Below, piece after piece: positions 36,946-45,983 of a stretch of 64,000 bases of DNA. The notes beneath the pieces were generated by a model, which saw nothing but the letters and a program-made list of their open reading frames with translations, was not told the origin of the DNA and did not search any database. Within the stretch, counting starts at the first letter, position 1. Every line of letters starts with the position of its first letter. A program made the position numbers and the translations under genes. The stretch is from Leptolyngbya sp. NIES-3755. GTDB lineage: Bacteria > Cyanobacteriota > Cyanobacteriia > Leptolyngbyales > Leptolyngbyaceae. The stretch covers positions 248,001 to 312,000 of the forward strand of contig AP017308.1 in NCBI GenBank assembly GCA_001548435.1. The letters run 5' to 3'.

Positions 36946-38004
36946 TCAACAGCGAATCATATCGTCTACTAAACGGTCAATTATAGGACGATACATTGTG
37001 TTATCTAAATGCTCCTTATACCAACTATGATAACTGCCATCCATCAAATGCTCTTGAATCAGTCTCGCTTCTTCTAGTAACACCCAAAGGTTATGAGTTG
37101 CGCGATTATAAAACCCTTGGCTACCTGCGCCTTTTCCGTCTTCCTTAGTGAGCTTTAATCCTGCAATCCCGTCTTTAACACAAGCTGGACAACGGCATTC
37201 TTTCAGCGTTTCTAACTCTTCAGCACCAATGTCTCGTCCGCGCCATTTTCCCAATCCCGCGATCGATCGCTCTCCAGTGCCAGGAAGTTGAATCATGCCG
37301 CGTGCCGCCCGATTTCTCCATCCGCTCGAATCCACGGAGTCAAAGCCAAGCAATGCCGCAATGTGCAAAGTAGCAGTTCCACCGATTCCGAAAACATGAA
37401 GTTTCTGGCAATTAAATTCCTCCCGAATTCGCTCTAGTCCTTTAAGCACTGTTTGATGTGACATCGCCTTTGGAGCGCGTAATAAATTCGGGACAATGCC
37501 TCCCAATGCAACATAGGACTTTTCTAAAAATGCTGCATCACTTTTTATGGCTCCGATGTACTCTTCAAGCATTTGACTAATATGAATGACAGGAAAATAA
37601 GAATTTGAGAACTGTTTATAATTGCGATTAGCTTCCATCGTTTTAAAGAAGCAAATTTCCTGCTCCTCAAGACTCATTTTGGGAGTTGGAATGAAGTCTT
37701 GAGGAATCGGATACCAATCAGGTTTTGCTCGATCGATAAACTCTTCATATTCGCCAATTGGTGCAGTTCCTTCGCGAGAAATAAAGTAGAAAGCACCATT
37801 GTCTAGATAGATTTTGATAGGGTCGGGAACCTGTAAAAACTCTCGCAATCCAAGCTCGATTGCTTGACGACGCTTGTTTCGAGACTGATGAAAATCGGCA
37901 TAGGAAACCATTATTGCCTCTAAATTAGGCAAATAGTATTCGCTGTCGGGATGCCACACTTTCGGCTTGATATTACTGAGGCTAAGCCCTGCAACAATTC
38001 TCAA
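36946..38004 (-). CDS. tRNA-guanine-transglycosylase / DpdA-like enzyme
   Basis: This 352-residue protein has the landmarks of the TGT superfamily. An early aspartate lies in YLDNGAF (D68, where TGT has DSGGF). The likely nucleophile region is FDSVDSSGW (D222, D225). A zinc site is formed by C270, C272, C275 and H304 (ECRCPAC...THNL). The size, and its place beside HerA and NurA rather than tRNA genes, point to the DpdA group that puts 7-deazaguanine bases into DNA. A TTG start at 38004 with GGAGA upstream lies 5 bp past the herA stop. No preQ0 synthesis gene lies in the window. Confidence 0.75.
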   Translation of the reverse strand: MRIVAGLSLSNIKPKVWHPDSEYYLPNLEAIMVSYADFHQSRNKRRQAIELGLREFLQVPDPIKIYLDNGAFYFISREGTAPIGEYEEFIDRAKPDWYPIPQDFIPTPKMSLEEQEICFFKTMEANRNYKQFSNSYFPVIHISQMLEEYIGAIKSDAAFLEKSYVALGGIVPNLLRAPKAMSHQTVLKGLERIREEFNCQKLHVFGIGGTATLHIAALLGFDSVDSSGWRNRAARGMIQLPGTGERSIAGLGKWRGRDIGAEELETLKECRCPACVKDGIAGLKLTKEDGKGAGSQGFYNRATHNLWVLLEEARLIQEHLMDGSYHSWYKEHLDNTMYRPIIDRLVDDMIRC

Positions 38005-38009
38005 TCGTT

Positions 38010-39848
38010 TTATCTCCCTTTACCGCTGGAGATATTACCACGTTGGGCATCTTCCAAGGCTTGAAAAGCGTCCTTTTCTTCACGTTCTCCACTTGATTCA
38101 GATTGTTTAATTCTCACTAATACCGGGAAGTTAATGAGTTGACCGGATAGAACTGCCTCACCAACATCGAGATCGGGAAGCATCCTTGCCTCGTCTTCAC
38201 CCAAACTCTCGATCACTTTACGGACAAAGTTTTGATCGGCAGGATTGACCATCCGCATAATGATAAAGGAATTGCACATTGCCAAAGTGGTTTCATCCAA
38301 TCGCGAAGGTCTCTGACTGACCAAGATTAGTCCTACTCCAAATTTTCGTCCTTCTTGTGCAATGCGCTTAGTAATTGAAATTGAGAACTCCTCAGCTTGA
38401 TTGTTGGCATATCCTGGAACAAAATTATGTGCCTCTTCTAATAGAAACAGAACAGGGAGTTTCAGTTCGTTCTGAACACGAGCGCTGAAGATGTCATTGG
38501 CAACAAGGCTGTAGATTGTGGCTTGAAAGTTGCTGGTATAGCCCGCTAAGGAGACAATACTGATACCTCCGTATCTCACCAGTTGAGTTCGATCGTTGGG
38601 CAGCGGCTCTGTTGTTTTAGAGACTTTCTTGCTAATCTCTTCCATCTGGCTAAGTTGTTTAGCAGCGGCACGTAAATTATTCGGCAATCCTTCCAGATAG
38701 CCAGCCGTTCTCTTATCAATTTCTTTTAGTTGTTCACAGCCGCTCCATTCAATCAGTTGATCGAGTGCATCTTCTTCCTCGAAAGGTTCTTGTTGATCTG
38801 AATTCTTTGATTTTGATTTGGTTGCTTCTTTCGCGGCTCTTTCTTTCGCGGCTTTAATCACCGCAACCACAAAATCTGCAAGTGCATGGAGATCGGGTTT
38901 CAGTGAAAGGTTCGGATTGCCAATATACTGACTCAGCCATAGTTGGCGAGTTTTCATTTCTTGAGGCGTTTTTGCTGAAAGAAATTTGTGAGCGCCTTTG
39001 AACAAATCATCAAATTTGCTGCGGTGAGTATTCGCTAATGCCCATCCCAGCGCTTCTACGATCGTAATTACAGTCTCCGGAGCCTGCTCAAAAATCGGAA
39101 GTTGAGCATAGTAGCGTTGTACTCTGCCTTGTAAGCTTGGCACATCCGCTAAACCCGTGTAATCTCCGTGCGGATCGAAGATCACGATCGGATAATTCTT
39201 CCTCGATAGTTCCTCAATAATTTTTCTCGCAGTCACGCTCTTTCCTGCGCCTGTCATCGCAAGAATTGCCAAGTGACGAGACACGATCGCATGACCATCG
39301 ACTTTGACATCGACCTCTGGACGATTAGAGAGCGTCGCAATGTCTAAAGCCCGATTTTGTTTATCTTCTAGCTCTCCGATGACTACACGAGCAATATCTT
39401 TAGACTCAGGACGATAGGCGCTCGAAGCGGGTTGAGGAGGATATCGAAGCTGGTCTAACCGCCCACCCTTGTTACTACTACGCTGTTCTACACCCAGAAC
39501 TTGACAGACTGCACTCACCATCTCACGGCTCAGCGACAAGACTGTTTCAAAGGGATCAGTTCGAGTAGCAGCTAACTCATGCCCGGCTTCTGCTGGAAAG
39601 AGTGGGTTTAGTCGTTCAATGCGCTGAACTTTTGCCCAGATGCGAATTTGTTCTATCTGAGCGTCTTTTCCTGGCTTGCGGAGTTCCGCATCTACGGCGA
39701 TGATATCCTGTTCGCGCACCTCTTCATGAGCGACTGCCAAACGAAATTCTCGGCTGGTACTTTCGCCCACTAAGGTTCCAACATAGCGATCGATAGAATC
39801 ATCTTCAGGCTGTTGATTCGTTTGGGATTTTTTAGAAGTCGTCACCAT
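38010..39848 (-). CDS. herA: HerA-type DNA translocase ATPase
   Basis: The 612-residue protein has an N-terminal HAS-barrel-like region of about 110 residues, then a FtsK-HerA ATPase. Walker A is AMTGAGKSVTARK (about 198-210) and Walker B LPVLFLLEEAHNFVPG. A distal region contains EGRKFGVGLILVSQRPSRLD. A 30-residue lysine-rich insert lies near residue 340. HerA hexamers pump DNA into NurA nuclease. GGAGAAAA before the ATG and the 12-bp gap to nurA support an operon. In bacteria HerA is often a defence-system component. Confidence 0.92.
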   Translation of the reverse strand: MVTTSKKSQTNQQPEDDSIDRYVGTLVGESTSREFRLAVAHEEVREQDIIAVDAELRKPGKDAQIEQIRIWAKVQRIERLNPLFPAEAGHELAATRTDPFETVLSLSREMVSAVCQVLGVEQRSSNKGGRLDQLRYPPQPASSAYRPESKDIARVVIGELEDKQNRALDIATLSNRPEVDVKVDGHAIVSRHLAILAMTGAGKSVTARKIIEELSRKNYPIVIFDPHGDYTGLADVPSLQGRVQRYYAQLPIFEQAPETVITIVEALGWALANTHRSKFDDLFKGAHKFLSAKTPQEMKTRQLWLSQYIGNPNLSLKPDLHALADFVVAVIKAAKERAAKEATKSKSKNSDQQEPFEEEDALDQLIEWSGCEQLKEIDKRTAGYLEGLPNNLRAAAKQLSQMEEISKKVSKTTEPLPNDRTQLVRYGGISIVSLAGYTSNFQATIYSLVANDIFSARVQNELKLPVLFLLEEAHNFVPGYANNQAEEFSISITKRIAQEGRKFGVGLILVSQRPSRLDETTLAMCNSFIIMRMVNPADQNFVRKVIESLGEDEARMLPDLDVGEAVLSGQLINFPVLVRIKQSESSGEREEKDAFQALEDAQRGNISSGKGR

Positions 39849-39860
39849 CGATTTTCTCCA

Positions 39861-41378
39861 CTAAACTTGAGGACGGAAGAGCCAGTCGCGTTTGGTCATA
39901 TACATCGCTTGCACCAGAATTCGACGCATCTCCGCATCATTGATTTCTCCACGTTGCAAGCTGACTCCGAGTTGATACTTGATGATTTTGCTGTAGGCAT
40001 CTGTCATCCAGTTTGGAATATGTGCATATTTGTCAACAATGTCCAAACCGACTGGAAACCCATAGCCTGGAAGTAACCGAGCATAAAGATTCGTATGTTG
40101 GGCAGCATCAATGATCTGATCTGTTCCTAGTTCGTCAAAGACTTCCACTCGAATCGGATCAGTCGTTTCCGAAACTTGGACATAGCAGCCTCGAACTCGC
40201 GGAAATCCAAATTTGCTCGATGACTTCAGACAGTTCCAATTCACTTCACTCGATCGAGATTCTTTGGGTAAAGCCATCTGACCTTTCGAGAAACCGCTGT
40301 ATTTATCGATAATCCAAGACTCGGTCGCCTCACCTGGTTGAAGCAGCATTGCTAGAAGTAAGCTATCGGTGTAGCCCAGTTTCTTTAAGAGCGCTTCTGG
40401 GGAATTCAAATCAGAGCGTCCATAGGTTTCATTGAAATAATCCTCCCTTTCATTCTTCCGCAATCCGGTAAACACCCGCTCCATTAAGATTGTTTGACAA
40501 AATAAGATTGTTTGACAAAACTCGCGCAAATTCCCACCGCGTTCGATTACACCCACGATCGTCGGTCTCGGTTTGCGCTGTTTTGCTTTGTGAATGAGTT
40601 GACGATGCAGAAAGGACATCCACGCTAAAGGCTCAAATAACCTCTGTTTCACCCATTCATGCGACCAATCTGGTGCCATTTTTGGATAGATGTAAAGCTT
40701 TGCTTCTTCTAAGAAATCTGCTTTTAACTGTTGAGCAAGTGAGGGATCTTGAGCATATTGACTGAGAAATAGATCAATATCCTGCTCAGTAAACGGTGTA
40801 TGTCCCATGTAGTGCCAAACGGTGTATACCAGCGGACCTTGAAACATCAACACTCGTAGATCCGGTGTTCGTTCGAGTGCGGCTAATCCTCCTAAAAGCT
40901 CTGCAATAATTCGCACAATATCTGTAAAGTCTTTGCGATCCTTACTGCCGCCTTCTAAGTCTCCCAAAATGATTGGGTAGTAACCAAACTGCTCTCTTTC
41001 CGCCAATCGCCGCTCTCCAGTGCGAACGCAGTAAGAACCAACCCGTAACAGAATCGGAACCTGACTGGAGATCTGAACTTGTCCAAGTCCCCCATCAATA
41101 AAGGTTACAACTTCGCCTTGAACATCTGCCCAGGTTAAATCATCTACAGATTGTACAGACAAAATGGGATCATCCCGTCGTCCTTGTTGAGATTCCCACA
41201 TTGCCTGCCGCAAGTGCCTCACAAACGTTGCAGTATTTCTGAAATAGTTGTCTCTCAGACTTTCTGCAACCGTAAGGGCATTCTCAGCCAGTTTGACAAA
41301 CAGGTGGGGATGCCGCTAAATTTCTTCTCGAACACCATCTTCTGTCAATCGATGCAGCGGTTGGTTTGCGTGATTCAT
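39861..41378 (-). pseudogene. nurA: NurA-type nuclease gene with an in-frame amber codon
   Basis: The frame from ATG 41378 encodes 505 residues with a NurA domain: the first metal-binding aspartate in VTFIDGGLGQVQI, the LLGGLAALER helix, and a late VDKYAHIP segment. The ATG overlaps the upstream stop as ATGA. Codon 21 is TAG (41316-41318), probably from CAG, and the frame then runs open to the end. A GTG at 41222 could restart translation and give 453 residues with the catalytic core, but no ribosome site precedes it. An 18-bp tandem duplication lies at 40485-40520. Activity is therefore uncertain. Confidence 0.8.
40485..40520. repeat. 18-bp perfect tandem duplication inside nurA
   Basis: TAAGATTGTTTGACAAAA occurs twice without a gap, repeating the residues FCQTIL in the protein. 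The reading frame is kept. Confidence 0.95.
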
Positions 41379-42103
41379 TGCCGCTTTACCTCAATTCCCA
41401 ATTGATTTAAGACTCGACAAGCATCATGAGTTCCAAAACATCGTACCGGGAGTTCCGTAATTTGACTGACTAACCATTTTGGCGAAATTTGATGATTGTC
41501 GATGTCGAGGAACCAAGACTGACAGCGGCTCGCGATCGCGTCCTCAGTTTGAACAGCGCGTTTTGCTCGTTCAAGCACTTGCTCACGAGTCAGCGTGATC
41601 TCGACTCCTTTGATCTGTGGAAAGCGAGAGCGACAGCGGCTAGAGGGTTTCTCTAGTAATTCTGAATTTTGATACAGCCAATTCTGTAACTCAGTGAGTC
41701 TTCTTCCTAATCCGCCTTTGGAAATTTGAAGGCTGCATTGTGGAGGAAATAACGATCGCAAATCTCCAATTGCGCTTGAGTAGCTTCGACTTGCGCCCAC
41801 AAAAACGGCTTGATAAGAATCTGAAAGTGTTGAGAGAGAAGCTGTAACTTGAGTTTGTAACTGTTGTGATCGCTCAGGCTGCATTTTGCGATCGTAATTT
41901 GGGATCGGTTTATCGCTGGAAATTAAACCAAATTCAGCGGATAAGACATGAATATCAAGCAAATTCGCTTCGTCTGGATATTGCCGTAAGAATTTTCTCA
42001 AAACTTTAAAAGCAGGACCATCGTAGCGCTCCAAAGCTCTGAGCAACTCTGGATCAGACCGCTTTTTTTGAGAACACGCAAGAATGAGAAGCCGTTTATT
42101 CAT
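41375..42103 (-). CDS. DUF6884 / YaaA-like protein
   Basis: This 242-residue protein starts with LLILACSQKKR, then RYDGPAFKVLRKFL and VLSAEFGLISSDKPIPNYDRKM. This is the layout of DUF6884 proteins related to the YaaA fold. The C-terminal about 90 residues are less typical. YaaA binds DNA and protects it in peroxide stress, and relatives occur beside DNA-modification genes. It is the first gene of the nurA-herA-transglycosylase operon and shares the ATGA overlap with nurA. The role is not established. Confidence 0.75.
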   Translation of the reverse strand: MNKRLLILACSQKKRSDPELLRALERYDGPAFKVLRKFLRQYPDEANLLDIHVLSAEFGLISSDKPIPNYDRKMQPERSQQLQTQVTASLSTLSDSYQAVFVGASRSYSSAIGDLRSLFPPQCSLQISKGGLGRRLTELQNWLYQNSELLEKPSSRCRSRFPQIKGVEITLTREQVLERAKRAVQTEDAIASRCQSWFLDIDNHQISPKWLVSQITELPVRCFGTHDACRVLNQLGIEVKRQ

Positions 42104-42270
42104 CCAGATTTTGAACTGCTAATCAACGTTCTGCTTATTTTTACTTGAATTCTCAAAAAATGGTGATTTCAGATGAGAAATTTACTTATCATCCGCTGTA
42201 ATGCCTGAGACAGAGAAAGCTTTGAGTAAATTTGTTAACATAACTTCATTGTTCTCTTATCTGCGATCGT

Positions 42271-42921
42271 ATGTTGCTCAATCCGAATCAGCGAGAAAAG
42301 TTAGACCCGTCGAATGATGCGTTGTTTTATGAGCATCCGCGCTTTGTCACGCATGTCGATGAAGGATTTATTCAACAATTGACCGATTTGTATCGCGATC
42401 GCTTAAAGCCGAATTCGCGGATTTTTGACATGATGAGCAGTTGGGTGTCGCATTTGCCCGATGATGTCAAATTTGAACACGTCGAAGGACATGGCTTGAA
42501 TGGAGCAGAACTGGCACGAAATTCTCGATTAGATCATTACTTTGTGCAGAATCTGAACTTAGATCCGAAGTTACCACTGCCCGATCGATCGTTTGATGCA
42601 GTGTTGAATACAGTTTCGGTTCAATATGTTCAATATCCTGAAGCAATCTTTAGTGAAATTCATCGCGTTCTGAGACCGGGTGGCATGGCGATCATTAGCT
42701 TCTCGAATCGGATGTTTTATCAAAAAGCGATCGCAGCTTGGCGAGAGGGAACAGAACGCGATCGAGTGGAACTGGTGAAAAACTACTTCAAAGCGATTCC
42801 TGGATTTTCACAGCCTGAAGTGATCGTCAAAGAATCTCAGACTCCAGCCGTGTTTCAACTCTTTGGCATGTCGGGAGGCGACCCGTTTTATGCGGTGATT
42901 GCAACTCGAATCGATTCGTAG
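42271..42921 (+). CDS. SAM-dependent methyltransferase (class I)
   Basis: The 216-residue protein belongs to the Methyltransf_11 type: a motif region around DVKFEHVEGHGLN, the acidic post-motif PLPDRSFDAVLNTVSVQY, then IHRVLRPGGMAIISFSNR. The usual glycine-rich SAM loop is replaced by FDMMSSWVSHLP, typical of a cyanobacterial subgroup. A small-molecule substrate is likely but unknown. It is divergent from the HerA operon across 167 bp. Confidence 0.8.
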   Translation: MLLNPNQREKLDPSNDALFYEHPRFVTHVDEGFIQQLTDLYRDRLKPNSRIFDMMSSWVSHLPDDVKFEHVEGHGLNGAELARNSRLDHYFVQNLNLDPKLPLPDRSFDAVLNTVSVQYVQYPEAIFSEIHRVLRPGGMAIISFSNRMFYQKAIAAWREGTERDRVELVKNYFKAIPGFSQPEVIVKESQTPAVFQLFGMSGGDPFYAVIATRIDS

Positions 42922-43189
42922 TAGGCTGACGGTCATTGCTCGTAGCGATCGCACTTCGATACAATCTGGTGCGAATTTGCAAACATATTTCTCTGATGAC
43001 ATCGAAGTATTGAAATTCGCAAAGAGAAATAACGACTTAGCTCCCGCACATCGAAGAGATAGCTAGAATTCCATCAGCTTAAGACCGGAATTGTTCATCG
43101 GGAACTAAGTCAGTTTTTCTCCAGCAAATTTGGTGTTGAGGCAGAACTCAGCATCAGGAGATCGATTTAATATCCATCATCAGGAAACT

Positions 43190-44203
43190 ATGGAAACTTC
43201 TGCAACTATCAGTGTTCAATTTTCCACACTCGATCGATTAGTGCGAACCCGCTTCCGTGCACTGATCGCATCCCTCAAAAAATTCTGCTTAAATCTTCGG
43301 AGTTCTGCTTGGATTCACATTGCCGGATTGATGTTAGGAGCCTCGATTCTGGTGGCAACGGTTCCAGCCGCTCAAGCCTTTACGGTTCAAGTGAATTCTA
43401 ATGTGTCTGCGGTGAATGTTCGGAATGGTCCTGGAACTCAGTTTGGTTTAAATGGTAGACCGCTCTTTCCAGGCGAAGTTGTCCGGGTCGTGAATCAGTC
43501 TGGAAACTGGTATCAATTGCCCGATGGCGGTTGGTTTTCGTCCTCTTTCGTCACTTCAGGAGCCGGAACTGGAAGTGGTGGAGTTGGCGGCGGCGGGACA
43601 CCGATTAATCGAACCGTGAGAGCCACTACAACGGTGAATGTTCGGAATGGTCCTGGAACGGGATTTAGTTTGAACGGTAGACCGCTCTTTCCCGGTGAAA
43701 CGGTGCGAGTGATTCGTCAATCGGGAGGCTGGTATCAGCTATCAGATGGCGGCTGGTTTTCTGGTCAGTTCGCGCAAGTTGTCTCTGGTGGTGGAGTTGG
43801 CGGCGGTGGCACACCCGTCAATCGAACGGTGAGAGTTTCGACCACGGTGAATGTTCGGAATGGTCCTGGAACTGGATTTAGCTTGAATGGTAGACCGCTT
43901 CTGCCCGGTGAAACGGTGCGAGTGGTTCGCGAATCGGGAGGTTGGTATCAATTGCCTGATGGCGGTTGGTTTTCTTCTGGATTCGCAACTGTAGTTTCGG
44001 GGGGCGGCACTGGAGGCGGTGGCAGTTTTGCTTCGGGTGTCGTTTCCACCAATGGCAGTAACTTGGTTGTACGATCGAGTCCTTCAGGCGGCGCGATCGG
44101 CAGTCTCGCGAATGGAACGGTTGTTCGATTAACGGGTGTGCGAAGCGGAGGTTTCTCTCAGCTTTCGAGCGGCGGTTGGGTGTCTAGCACCTGGTTACGA
44201 TAG
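43190..44203 (+). CDS. Exported SH3b-repeat protein
   Basis: A protein of about 337 residues. A membrane/signal segment lies near residues 43-62, ending AAQAF, preceded by a long basic N-terminal region. Four bacterial SH3 domains follow, the first three nearly identical (NVRNGPGT...GGWYQL.DGGWF) and joined by glycine-rich linkers. The fourth is divergent. SH3b domains bind cell-wall peptides. I take the ATG at 43190 with AGGA upstream over a TTG at 43130. It probably sits in the periplasm on peptidoglycan. Confidence 0.8.
   Translation: METSATISVQFSTLDRLVRTRFRALIASLKKFCLNLRSSAWIHIAGLMLGASILVATVPAAQAFTVQVNSNVSAVNVRNGPGTQFGLNGRPLFPGEVVRVVNQSGNWYQLPDGGWFSSSFVTSGAGTGSGGVGGGGTPINRTVRATTTVNVRNGPGTGFSLNGRPLFPGETVRVIRQSGGWYQLSDGGWFSGQFAQVVSGGGVGGGGTPVNRTVRVSTTVNVRNGPGTGFSLNGRPLLPGETVRVVRESGGWYQLPDGGWFSSGFATVVSGGGTGGGGSFASGVVSTNGSNLVVRSSPSGGAIGSLANGTVVRLTGVRSGGFSQLSSGGWVSSTWLR
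43412..43960 (+). repeat. Three near-identical SH3b coding repeats
   Basis: The string GTGAATGTTCGGAATGGTCC begins at 43412, 43634 and 43847, spaced 222 and 213 bp. The copies are close at DNA level, pointing to recent duplication or gene conversion. Confidence 0.85.
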
Positions 44204-44222
44204 AACGATTTGACGGTTCACC

Positions 44223-44252
44223 AAGGCGGTAGGGAGCATTTTCTACCGCTTT
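44223..44252 (+). terminator. Hairpin after the SH3b gene
   Basis: AAGGCGGTAG (44223-44232) pairs with CTACCGCTTT (44243-44252) with one wobble. The T-run is short, so termination is only likely. Confidence 0.5.
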
Positions 44253-44358
44253 GATGTAAAGATTGCAATCGATCGATGCTGGGTTCGCAATTGTTGAATA
44301 TGCGATCGCTCAGTTCTGTGGCACAGTAATCTTGAGAACTGAACGCCGAGTGAAGACT

Positions 44359-45648
44359 ATGCAACAACTGAGTAGTCACGAAATCTTAGAACAAGCGAAA
44401 TTCGCAGCAACTCACCAGGATTGGGGGCAATTGAGTCAGAATTTGCAGCAGATTCTCTCAAAGGAAGCTCAGTCTGAATTGTTCTGTGATCCGAACGCGA
44501 CTGTGATTCTGCTTGATTTAGCAATGCAGGTTCTGGAATCAGGGAGCTTTCAGGATCGATGGGATGTTGCAAAGCTGTTCCCGAACTTTGGAAGTGATGC
44601 GATCGCACCCTTGATCGATCTTCTCAATGATGAAGATGCGGAACCTGAAGCTCAGTGGTTTGCGGTTCGGATTCTCGGTGGCTTTAATCATCCACAAGTC
44701 ATTGAAGCCTTAATCGAACTGTTGAAACATTCAGAAAGCGAAGATCTCAATTCGATGGCAGTGTCAGTTCTTGCCAGCATGGGAAAAGACGCAGTTTCAA
44801 TGCTCGAAACATTGTTGGCAGAAGATTCGACGCGATTGTTTGCGGTTCAGGCACTTGGGCAAATTCGTCGATCGGAAACCATCCCGCTCTTGATGCAAGT
44901 GGTTCATGATCCAGAAGTTCAGATTCGAGCGATCGCAGTTGAAGCCCTCAGCAGTTTCCATTCTCACGACATCACAACTGTTCTGATCGAAGCACTCCAA
45001 GATGTTGCCGTTCAAGTTAGACTCGCCGCAGTCACCGGATTAGGCTTTCGTCCAGACTATCCAAATTTAGTCGGTCAGCTTCGTCCCTTGTTGTTTGATC
45101 TGAACTTAGAAGTCTGTCGGCAAACTGCGATCGCACTGGGAAGACTTGGAACTTCGCAAGCGGCAACTGCACTCTATGAAGTTCTACAATCTGCACATAC
45201 ACCGGATAACTTATCGATCGAATTGGTTCGTGCTCTCGGTTGGATTACTTTACCCGAAGCTTTGAGCTATTTGGAATCTGCATTGTTGCAACTCTCTAAA
45301 ACAGTCCAACTCGAAATCATTCAAACATTGGGACGGATTGATTCAGCCGAGTTGAAATCTCAAGCAACAGAGATTTTATTGAATGCACTGCCAAAGCTCG
45401 AATCCATTGAACTTCGACAAGCGATCGCGCTTTCTTTAGGACAGTTGGGCAATCCAGAATCGATCAATGCTCTAGTTGCGCTACTAGCAGATACCGATGA
45501 TGGTGTACGATTTCATGCCATTTCAGCCTTGAAAACATTGGATGCTGAACTATCCCATCAACAATTAGAGAAGTTATCGAAGATTGAGCCAGAGGAATCG
45601 GAACTAGGGCGGGGAATTGCGATCGCGCTTCGAGAGTGGCACTTCTAA
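44359..45648 (+). CDS. HEAT-repeat protein (phycobilin lyase-like scaffold)
   Basis: A soluble protein of about 429 residues built of HEAT repeats of about 30 residues (AIAVEALSSF, AVTGLGFRP, AIALGRLGTSQAA, ALSLGQLGNPESINALVALL). In cyanobacteria such proteins include CpcE/F-type chromophore lyases and other binding scaffolds. No lyase-specific residue can be identified, so I leave it as HEAT-repeat. The ATG at 44359 (MQQLSSHEIL) is preferred over 44263. The stop overlaps the end of the disrupted Uma2 gene. Confidence 0.75.
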   Translation: MQQLSSHEILEQAKFAATHQDWGQLSQNLQQILSKEAQSELFCDPNATVILLDLAMQVLESGSFQDRWDVAKLFPNFGSDAIAPLIDLLNDEDAEPEAQWFAVRILGGFNHPQVIEALIELLKHSESEDLNSMAVSVLASMGKDAVSMLETLLAEDSTRLFAVQALGQIRRSETIPLLMQVVHDPEVQIRAIAVEALSSFHSHDITTVLIEALQDVAVQVRLAAVTGLGFRPDYPNLVGQLRPLLFDLNLEVCRQTAIALGRLGTSQAATALYEVLQSAHTPDNLSIELVRALGWITLPEALSYLESALLQLSKTVQLEIIQTLGRIDSAELKSQATEILLNALPKLESIELRQAIALSLGQLGNPESINALVALLADTDDGVRFHAISALKTLDAELSHQQLEKLSKIEPEESELGRGIAIALREWHF

Positions 45649-45983
45649 ATTGACTCTTGAAAGACTCGAACCGCTTCTGCAAAATCAGTTTCAGCAATCA
45701 AAATGCAGCGTTGAAGCAGATCGATATCAAGTCGATCGAGTCCAGGTAATTCACTGCGATCGATTTGCTGATATCCGTTTTCGCGCAAGTGGTGAAGCTT
45801 CAAAACGCCATCCTCCCAGAACCAAACTTCAGGAACTCCTAAAGCGCGGTATCGTGCCAGTTTCTCCTCGCCGCCGCTAGTGAAAACGACTTCAATTGAC
45901 AAATCAGGAATCGGCTTGAGTCTATCCAAGCAAAAAGACTCGTCTGCTTGGGCAGAAACTTCTCGCTCCCGCTCTTGGGTTAC
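45645..45983 (-). pseudogene. 3' part of a Uma2-family gene split by an insertion sequence
   Basis: This fragment encodes the C-terminal half of a Uma2 (DUF820) protein: KPIPDLSIEVVFTSGG, then RYRALGVPEVWFWEDG, the PD-(D/E)XK part of this family. Joined to 47245-47488 without the element and one TTAC copy, the frame is exact and gives 192 residues. Without its 5' half the fragment is probably not made. Host genes of this family are abundant in cyanobacteria and of unknown role. Confidence 0.85.
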
